Positions 57,775 through 64,000 of a DNA stretch of 64,000 bases are shown here, piece by piece. Under the pieces are notes generated by a model. The model had not been told where the DNA came from, made no database searches, and saw only the letters and a list, made by a program, of their open reading frames with translations. A program made the position numbers and the translations under genes. Positions within the stretch are counted from its first letter, which is position 1. Each line of letters begins with the position of its first letter. The stretch is taken from assembly GCA_964626265.1 (NCBI GenBank), contig CAZVCG010000004.1, forward strand, positions 7,114-71,113, in the 5' to 3' direction. The stretch is from CAZVCG01 sp964626265. Lineage in GTDB: Bacteria > Pseudomonadota > Alphaproteobacteria > UBA9219.

Positions 57775-60700
57775 AGCTGACGATTTCCGGCAAGCTCACG
57801 CGGATATTCATTACGTCGAAGATTACGCCTCTCTTGCTACTGGCTTCGCTTTTCATCGGCTTTCTGGCTTTGTCTGCCTTGCCGCGCGAGGAAGAACCGC
57901 AGATCAGCGTGCCTATGGTCGACATCCTCGTATCGGCCAATGGATATAACGCAAACGAAGCAGTCGAATTGATTACGCGTCCGCTTGAGGATATTGTGAA
58001 GGGCATCGACGGCGTCGAGCATGTTTATTCCCGCACGGAAGACGATCATGTCGTCACGACTGCGCGCTTTTATACAGGAACGGATCAAGACGCCGCCATT
58101 TTGAGGGTGCATGAGAAAATCCGGGCCAATATCCGCGATCTTCCCAAAGGAATTCCGGAACCCGTCATTATCGGGCGGGGCATCAACGATGTCGCTATCC
58201 TGAACGTCACGTTATCCCCTTCGCCTGACAGTAAAGGCAATTGGAACGATAATGCCCTTTATCAACTGGCGCTTGAACTTCAACATGAACTCGCGAAAGC
58301 CGATAACATCGGTCTCAATTACATCGTCGGCGGCAGCCCTAACCAGATCCGTGTGGAGCCAGACACTGAACGTCTGGCGCAATATGGCATAACGCTCAAC
58401 CAACTTGTCGATAAATTGACGAACGCCAACCGTTCTTTTCAGGTTGGTTCACTGCAACAACTCGATAAGGCCTACCCTGTCGTCGCGGGACAAACGTTGC
58501 AGGGAGTGCCGGATATTGACCTGCTTCTAATAACTTCACGTGACGGTCGTCCTGTATATGTGAAAGACGTCGCGAAAGTAGTTGTCGGTGGCGCGCAGGC
58601 GGATGCGCGAGTTTGGAACTTTACGCGCCTGGATTCCGGTAAACTGGATAGACAGCCCGCCGTCACGATTGCTTTCGCAAAACGCAAGGGCGCCAACGCC
58701 GTCACAGTCGCCGACGATATTTTGAATAGACTTGAAGCCGTCAAATCCAGACTCATCCCGCCGGATATTGATATAAGCGTCACGCGCAATTACGGACAAA
58801 CCGCGCTCGAGAAATCCGACGAGCTGATGTTCCATCTGTTGTTCGCCACTATTTCTATCGTTCTTTTGATAACGTGGGCCATAGGATGGCGGGAGGGCGT
58901 CGTCGTTCTTGTCGTCATTCCCACGACAATCTTGCTCACGCTCTTTGCCGCATGGCAGATGGGTTACACGATCAATCGCGTCAGCCTATTTGCGCTGATC
59001 TTCTCCATCGGCATTCTTGTGGACGATGCCATCGTTATCGTCGAAAATATTGTGCGCCGCTGGAGGTTAGATAAAAACGCCAATATAATAGATACCGCCG
59101 TCGATGCCGTGTCCGAAGTCGGCAATCCGACGATCGTCGCTACGCTTACGATCGTTGCCGCCCTCCTTCCCATGATGTTCGTCAGCGGCATGATGGGCCC
59201 CTATATGAGTCCCATTCCGGCCAACGCCTCTATGGCCATGCTGTTTTCCTTTTTTGTGGCTGAGATCATCACGCCTTGGCTCCTTCTGAAAGTATCAGGC
59301 CACACCTATACGCAAAGCACAGACGAAGATGAGCATGAAGACGGCGGCAAGCTGGGCGCGCTATATAAACGCATCGCGGCGCCGATGCTTGAGAACAGCA
59401 ATAAGGCGAAGCGCTTTGTTTTATACGTTGCGCTGGCGACGATGCTTTCCGTTCTATTTTTTCCGTTAAAGCTGGTGACGGTTAAGCTACTGCCGTTTGA
59501 CAACAAATCAGAACTGCAAGTAGTTGTCGATTTACCCAAGGGATCGACCATGGAGTCAACGGACAAAGCTCTTTATGCGCTGGCCGAAAAGCTCAAAGAC
59601 TTGCCCGAACTGACTTCCATTCAATCCTATGTCGGCACGTCGATGCCGTTTAACTTCAACGGTCTCGTGCGCCATTACTATCTGAGATCCTTTCCGGAAC
59701 AAGGCGACCTGCAAATTAATCTTAAACCGAAAGAAGAGAGGAGCCGCAGCAGTCACGAAATTGCCCTCGAAATTCGCAAGCTTCTTAAGGACATTCAATT
59801 GCCCCATGGCTCTGCATTGAAAGTCGTCGAAGTTCCGCCCGGGCCGCCCGTTCTTTCGACTTTGCTGGCGGAAATTTACGGGCCGGATGCCGCAACGCGG
59901 CGTGATGTCGCTACGAAAGTCCGAGAAGCCTTTTCACAGCAGGATTTCATCACAGACATCGACGACAGTTTCACGCGGCCCGGCGAACGTCTGCGTTTTT
60001 CTATCAATCAGGAAAATCTGGAATATTTCGGCGTGGATGAACAGGCCGTTTATGACACGCTGGCCGCCATCACGGGCGGCATCAAGATCGGCTATTCCCA
60101 ACGCTCCGAAGGCATCAAGCCTGTCGATATAACGATCAAGCTGTCTAAGAGCGATTTAACTTTAGGCGAAAAAATCCTTTCCACGCCTGTTCCCGCAGGA
60201 GGAACCAAGCGATCCGGCGACAATGTTGAGCTTGGTGATGTTGTGACAGTGAAGAAAGAATTGGCCTCGTACCCCCTCTTCCGCCGCGACGGGCGTTATG
60301 TGGAAATGGTCACAGCCGAGCTTGCAGGGCGTTACGAAGCCCCCATCTACGGCATGATGGCCGTCGAAAAAGCGCTCAAGAATATGGATTGGGGCAATCT
60401 GGAACGCCCCGTAGTTCATTACCACGGACAACCGCTTGACGAAGCCAAGCCATCCCTTCTTTGGGATGGCGAATGGGAGGTTACTTATGTGACCTTCCGT
60501 GATATGGGCATTGCTTTTGCAATCGCTATTTTAGGTATCTACCTATTGGTTCTGGCCCAATTCGGTTCATTCCTTGTGCCGCTCATCGTGCTTGTGCCTG
60601 TGCCTCTCACGCTCATAGGCATTGTCATCGGTCACGCTCTTTTCGGCGCGCCGTTTACGGCCACATCCATGATCGGGTTTATCGCGCTGGCCGGCATTAT

Positions 60701-60965
60701 CGTTCGCAACTCGATTTTGCTCATCGACTTTATCCGTAGCCGCCAAGGCGAAGGCCGCGATTTGAAAAGCGTGTTGCTGGAAGCGGGAGCCGTGCGTTTC
60801 AAGCCGATTATGCTCACCGCGCTCGCCGCCATGATCGGCGCGGTCTTTATTCTGGCCGATCCCATTTTTCAAGGACTGGCCATATCTCTGTTGTTCGGCC
60901 TCGCGTCATCGACGTTGCTAACGGTATTGGTAATACCTGCCATTTATATATGGAAAAAAAGCTAA
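57771..60965 (+). CDS. RND efflux transporter permease (hydrophobe/amphiphile type)
   Basis: The 1064-residue protein has the twelve-helix RND layout with two large periplasmic loops. TM4 contains FSIGILVDDAIVIVENIVRR with the proton-relay aspartates, followed by ATLTIVAALLPMMF. It opens with the short-N-terminus form (ITPLLLLASLFIGFLALSALPREEEPQISVPMVDI), a branch distinct from AcrB. It is coupled to the adaptor gene. No outer-membrane channel gene follows. Control by the adjacent two-cysteine ArsR regulator suggests export of sulfur-related or sulfide-stress compounds, which is inference. Confidence 0.95.
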   Translation: MKLTISGKLTRIFITSKITPLLLLASLFIGFLALSALPREEEPQISVPMVDILVSANGYNANEAVELITRPLEDIVKGIDGVEHVYSRTEDDHVVTTARFYTGTDQDAAILRVHEKIRANIRDLPKGIPEPVIIGRGINDVAILNVTLSPSPDSKGNWNDNALYQLALELQHELAKADNIGLNYIVGGSPNQIRVEPDTERLAQYGITLNQLVDKLTNANRSFQVGSLQQLDKAYPVVAGQTLQGVPDIDLLLITSRDGRPVYVKDVAKVVVGGAQADARVWNFTRLDSGKLDRQPAVTIAFAKRKGANAVTVADDILNRLEAVKSRLIPPDIDISVTRNYGQTALEKSDELMFHLLFATISIVLLITWAIGWREGVVVLVVIPTTILLTLFAAWQMGYTINRVSLFALIFSIGILVDDAIVIVENIVRRWRLDKNANIIDTAVDAVSEVGNPTIVATLTIVAALLPMMFVSGMMGPYMSPIPANASMAMLFSFFVAEIITPWLLLKVSGHTYTQSTDEDEHEDGGKLGALYKRIAAPMLENSNKAKRFVLYVALATMLSVLFFPLKLVTVKLLPFDNKSELQVVVDLPKGSTMESTDKALYALAEKLKDLPELTSIQSYVGTSMPFNFNGLVRHYYLRSFPEQGDLQINLKPKEERSRSSHEIALEIRKLLKDIQLPHGSALKVVEVPPGPPVLSTLLAEIYGPDAATRRDVATKVREAFSQQDFITDIDDSFTRPGERLRFSINQENLEYFGVDEQAVYDTLAAITGGIKIGYSQRSEGIKPVDITIKLSKSDLTLGEKILSTPVPAGGTKRSGDNVELGDVVTVKKELASYPLFRRDGRYVEMVTAELAGRYEAPIYGMMAVEKALKNMDWGNLERPVVHYHGQPLDEAKPSLLWDGEWEVTYVTFRDMGIAFAIAILGIYLLVLAQFGSFLVPLIVLVPVPLTLIGIVIGHALFGAPFTATSMIGFIALAGIIVRNSILLIDFIRSRQGEGRDLKSVLLEAGAVRFKPIMLTALAAMIGAVFILADPIFQGLAISLLFGLASSTLLTVLVIPAIYIWKKS

Positions 60966-61027
60966 TAAATGTTAATTCTTCGTTGTAGTCTGCTTTCATC
61001 CGAAGTGAATCGCCCCACGAAGCAGCC

Positions 61028-63322
61028 ATGTCACAAAACGCCACTGCTGAGATCCTTGTCGAAGCGCTCAATCACCATCAATCCGGCAGGTTGAACGACG
61101 CCGAAAAGTTATACCGTAAAATCTTGTCCATTGATCCACATCACGCTGACAGTTTCCATTTATTAGGATTGATTGCCCATCAAGTCGGGAAAAACGACAT
61201 TGGAATTGAATTGATCAACCAGGCCATTCAGTACAGAAACACCGTTCCTACCTATTATTACAATCTTGGTTGCATCCATAAATCCCTAAATCATTTGGAC
61301 GACGCGAAAACCTCCTTTGAACAAGCGCTAGCCCTTAAACCCGACTATGCCGAAGTCATATTGAATTTGGGGAACATTTCTCTCGACATAGGTATGCTCG
61401 ACGACGCCAAGTCCCGCTTTGAAAAGGTCATCTCCATCAACCCAAATTTCGCCGAAGCGCACAACAATCTCGGAAACGTATTCCTCAAACAGAGAAAAAT
61501 GGACGAAGCGTTAGTTTGTTATCAACGCGCGTGTAGCCTTGCTCCACACTTTGCCATGGCCTTCAATAATTATGGGAACGCCTTGATGAAAAAAGAGAGG
61601 TTTGACGAGGCAATCCATAATCTTCAACGCGCAAGCGAGCTGAACCCAAATTACGCCGAACCAAGATTCAATTTGGGCCTTACCTATTACCTTGTGGGCA
61701 AACCCCTTGAGGCTTTCAATTCCCTCCGCGCAGCCGTACGTCTGGATCCAGGCAATAGTATGGCGTGGACGCATATGTCCACGTCAATCCAGAAATTGCG
61801 CTTTAGCACGGTTGATCCGATGCTTATTGCCGATCTGGAGAACATGCTGGACCAAAGATCCATTCGCATTGACAATATTGTGCTGCCTGTTCTCAGCGCC
61901 CTGCGTTGTGTTCCTGATTTATCTTCTATATTGGATCAACCCCTTAAATCACAGTTATCTTTTGAAATCGCTTCAGAAAAGCTCACTAGCTATCCTCTAT
62001 TTACAAAACTCTTACAACTCGTTCCTATCAGCGATGCTGAAATCGAAAGATTGCTTACATTCGTTCGCCGTGAACTGATCATGGCGATTGATAAAGGACT
62101 TGAAACATCAAAAAATCTTCCCTTTTTTGTCGCATTGGCCACGCAGTGTTTCATCAATGAATATGTATATTCAGAAACGGCAGAGGAAAATGAAGCTGTT
62201 GAGCGGCTTGAAGACAATATCAAAATCCGCCTGAATAATGATCATGATATACCCGCCACGTGGTTGGCCTGCCTTGCATCGTATTGTCCGCTCTACCGGT
62301 TTGAATGGGCTGAAAAACTAGCCTCAAAAACATGGCCTGACGAACTCGCTCCTTTAATAGCCCAGCAAATATTAGAACCATTAGAAGAAAAACGCATACG
62401 CGGCTCCATCCCATGCCTAACCGGTACGACCGATGCTATATCCCAGGCCGTTCGCAACCAATACGAAGAGAACCCTTATCCGCGTTGGATACGCAAAGAA
62501 CTTTTGTCCAAGACTTGGGCGTTTCGCGATTTTCTGTACGACCTATTCCCTGATGAAGACTTTGATGATTATGCGTTTCAGGAAAATACGGACATATTGA
62601 TTGCTGGATGCGGCACAGGGCGGCAATCGCTTGATGCGGCCCTTACCTACTCCGGCGCTCGAATTCTTTCCGTGGATTTGAGCTTGAGCAGCCTCGCCTA
62701 CGCCATTCGTAAAACCAGGGAGCTTGGCGTGACGTCTATCGAGTATGCTCAGGGTGACATCCTGGAATTGGGATCTATCGACAGGAAATTCGACTACGTC
62801 GAATGCGGCGGCGTACTTCACCACTTGCGCGATCCGATGGCGGGCTGGCGTGTACTTGTCGACCTCATGCGCCCGCGCGCCTTTATGAAGATTGGCCTTT
62901 ATAGCGAGATTGCCCGTCGTGCGATCGTCAAAATGCGCGGCTTAATCGCCGAAAAAGGTTATAGAGCCTCCCCGTCGGACATACGCCTCTGCCGCGAATA
63001 TATAATGTCGAATTCCCGCGAGGAGGACTTCAAAACCATCTTGGGCTCTACGGATTTCTATAGCCTAAGCAATTGCAGAGACCTCCTCTTCCACGTTCAG
63101 GAACATCGCTTCACACTGCCGCAAATCGAAAGATGTCTTGAAGAACTCGGTCTGCAATTCCTTGGCTTCGGGTTTAAGGATGACATAACCTTGATGGAAT
63201 TTAAAAAGTCATATCCTAATGCGGAAGACATGAAAAATTTGTCCTGTTGGCATGAGTTCGAGGAAACGAGTCCCTTTACTTTCGCCTCGATGTATCAGTT
63301 CTGGTGCCGCAAGAAGGATTAA
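61028..63322 (+). CDS. TPR protein with C-terminal SAM-dependent methyltransferase domain
   Basis: The 764-residue protein has about seven tandem TPRs in residues 1-255 (for example YYNLGCIHKSLNHLDDAKTSFEQALALKPDYAE). A middle region (about 265-490) follows, and then a class I methyltransferase domain starting near residue 520 (ILIAGCGTGRQSLDAA, ILSVDLSLSSLAYA, FDYVECGGVLHHL). Such TPR-methyltransferases modify proteins or surface molecules; the substrate is unknown. No signal peptide is seen. It is followed 5 bp later by a MEMO-like gene. Confidence 0.88.
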   Translation: MSQNATAEILVEALNHHQSGRLNDAEKLYRKILSIDPHHADSFHLLGLIAHQVGKNDIGIELINQAIQYRNTVPTYYYNLGCIHKSLNHLDDAKTSFEQALALKPDYAEVILNLGNISLDIGMLDDAKSRFEKVISINPNFAEAHNNLGNVFLKQRKMDEALVCYQRACSLAPHFAMAFNNYGNALMKKERFDEAIHNLQRASELNPNYAEPRFNLGLTYYLVGKPLEAFNSLRAAVRLDPGNSMAWTHMSTSIQKLRFSTVDPMLIADLENMLDQRSIRIDNIVLPVLSALRCVPDLSSILDQPLKSQLSFEIASEKLTSYPLFTKLLQLVPISDAEIERLLTFVRRELIMAIDKGLETSKNLPFFVALATQCFINEYVYSETAEENEAVERLEDNIKIRLNNDHDIPATWLACLASYCPLYRFEWAEKLASKTWPDELAPLIAQQILEPLEEKRIRGSIPCLTGTTDAISQAVRNQYEENPYPRWIRKELLSKTWAFRDFLYDLFPDEDFDDYAFQENTDILIAGCGTGRQSLDAALTYSGARILSVDLSLSSLAYAIRKTRELGVTSIEYAQGDILELGSIDRKFDYVECGGVLHHLRDPMAGWRVLVDLMRPRAFMKIGLYSEIARRAIVKMRGLIAEKGYRASPSDIRLCREYIMSNSREEDFKTILGSTDFYSLSNCRDLLFHVQEHRFTLPQIERCLEELGLQFLGFGFKDDITLMEFKKSYPNAEDMKNLSCWHEFEETSPFTFASMYQFWCRKKD

Positions 63323-63327
63323 GCCGC

Positions 63328-63951
63328 ATGAAGCGAGACTTAACGATCTTTCTCGTCATCGTCGCCACGCTGGCGATAGCGATGCCCATTACGCATGGGA
63401 AACTTTGGGACAAGCCTTATGAATCCCGTCCGGCGCATGTGTCGGGGCAGTTTTATCCCGATAATCCCACGGCGCTCGCGCTTGTCGTCGATAAGGCTAT
63501 AGCCAAGGAATCCAATTCAACGAAGGACGGCAAGCTTTTTGCTCTAATAGTTCCGCATGCAGGATACCCCTATTCCTCCGCCATTGCCGCTAAATCCTAC
63601 GCGCAACTGAAGGGGCGCAAGTTCAGTCGTGTTGTGGTCATCGCTCCTTCGCATTTCGACTCTTTTCCCTATGCTTCGGTTTATAACGGCGATGCCTTCA
63701 CAACGCCGCTCGGCGATATTCCCGTGGACAAGTCCTTTGCAGGAAGGCTGGTCAAGAAAAACGCACATATAAAACTCTCTTCCACAGGCCACGGCTGTGT
63801 CATGGGAAGGTGCGAACATGCGCTCGAAGTCCAGTTGCCTTTTCTCCAAAAGGCTCTCGGCAACTTCAAGCTTGTTCCCATTGTTATGGGCAAACAGAAC
63901 TACACGATAGAACGCGCTTTGGGAGTCGCGCTGGCCGAATTGATTAAATAG
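63328..63951 (+). CDS. MEMO-family protein (AmmeMemoRadiSam B), apparently truncated
   Basis: The start at 63328 (MKRDLTIFLVIVATLAIAMP) places an N-terminal membrane helix or signal anchor. The 207-residue product has MEMO motifs: RPAHVSGQFYPDNPTAL, LIVPHAGYPYSS, VVVIAPSHFDSF and EHALEVQLPFLQKAL. Family members are usually 270-300 residues. This one stops after NYTIERALGVALAELIK, before the region with the last conserved His and Cys. The tail after the stop, GGACTTACGCA, looks like an insertion-sequence end, but too little sequence remains to prove it. Confidence 0.75.
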   Translation: MKRDLTIFLVIVATLAIAMPITHGKLWDKPYESRPAHVSGQFYPDNPTALALVVDKAIAKESNSTKDGKLFALIVPHAGYPYSSAIAAKSYAQLKGRKFSRVVVIAPSHFDSFPYASVYNGDAFTTPLGDIPVDKSFAGRLVKKNAHIKLSSTGHGCVMGRCEHALEVQLPFLQKALGNFKLVPIVMGKQNYTIERALGVALAELIK

Positions 63952-64000
63952 GACTTACGCAAATTTAAGAATGGCTTAAGGAATGGTGTGATTCAAGATG

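Overview
The window reads as chromosomal DNA of an alphaproteobacterium. The evidence is a SciP-type CtrA-inhibitor gene (39654-39971), perfect TTAA-N7-TTAA(C) CtrA half-site pairs upstream of several genes, the rpsT-dnaA pairing, RNase E with a large acidic insert in its S1 domain, an aroQ-accB-accC/aat/DUF2155/mlaD neighbourhood, an LdtR-like MarR regulator, yejBEF and uvrC-pgsA. Nearly all genes are ordinary chromosomal genes. No rRNA, CRISPR array, prophage or complete insertion sequence is visible. The exact genus cannot be read from the sequence.

Layout. 1-5400: end of a degenerate EAL-like protein, a rhodanese/YgaP-like gene divergent from a BigR/SqrR-like ArsR regulator, htpG, and a chemoreceptor with CtrA boxes upstream. 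5400-16600: an AT-rich gap and structured leader, rne, a BepA-like M48 protease, a DsbA-like protein, aroQ-accB-accC, a VanX-like (M15D) peptidase, aat, a DUF2155 gene and an mlaD-like gene. 16600-27000: a large gene for a class II ribonucleotide reductase homologue that has lost its catalytic core, a BrnT-like toxin gene pair, a palindromic repeat, a dimeric-type glycyl-tRNA synthetase, a diiron ferritin-like protein, an SDR protein, dnaA and rpsT. 27000-40050: prs, rplY-pth-ychF, yebC, an LdtR-like gene, a phosphomannomutase gene, three Tad pilin/secretion genes and sciP, with five genes of unknown function between them. 40000-51400: a methyltransferase, ubiA, yejBEF (yejF carries an in-frame palindromic repeat), rquA for rhodoquinone synthesis, rpmG, sppA, pgsA and uvrC. 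51600-64000: a lipoprotein, a histidine-rich membrane protein, tRNA-Pro, a LolA-like protein, a PhnD-like binding protein, a second BigR-like ArsR gene with DUF2892 and a divergent RND pump, a TPR-methyltransferase, and a MEMO-family gene that ends early next to the window edge.

How the genes connect. Two loci (838-1791 and 55190-60965) pair a two-cysteine ArsR regulator with a YgaP-type membrane domain, and both share a candidate operator ATATTA-N8-T(A/G)ATAT. This points to a reactive-sulfur regulon that may include an RND pump. SciP and the CtrA boxes point to cell-cycle control of a chemoreceptor, a solitary binding protein and the aat/peptidase divergent promoter. ubiA and rquA lie about 4 kb apart and together suggest ubiquinone and rhodoquinone, hence an anaerobic fumarate-reducing option. 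The least expected items are the RNR-derived pseudoenzyme, rquA, the repeat translated inside yejF, and the dimeric-type glycyl-tRNA synthetase.
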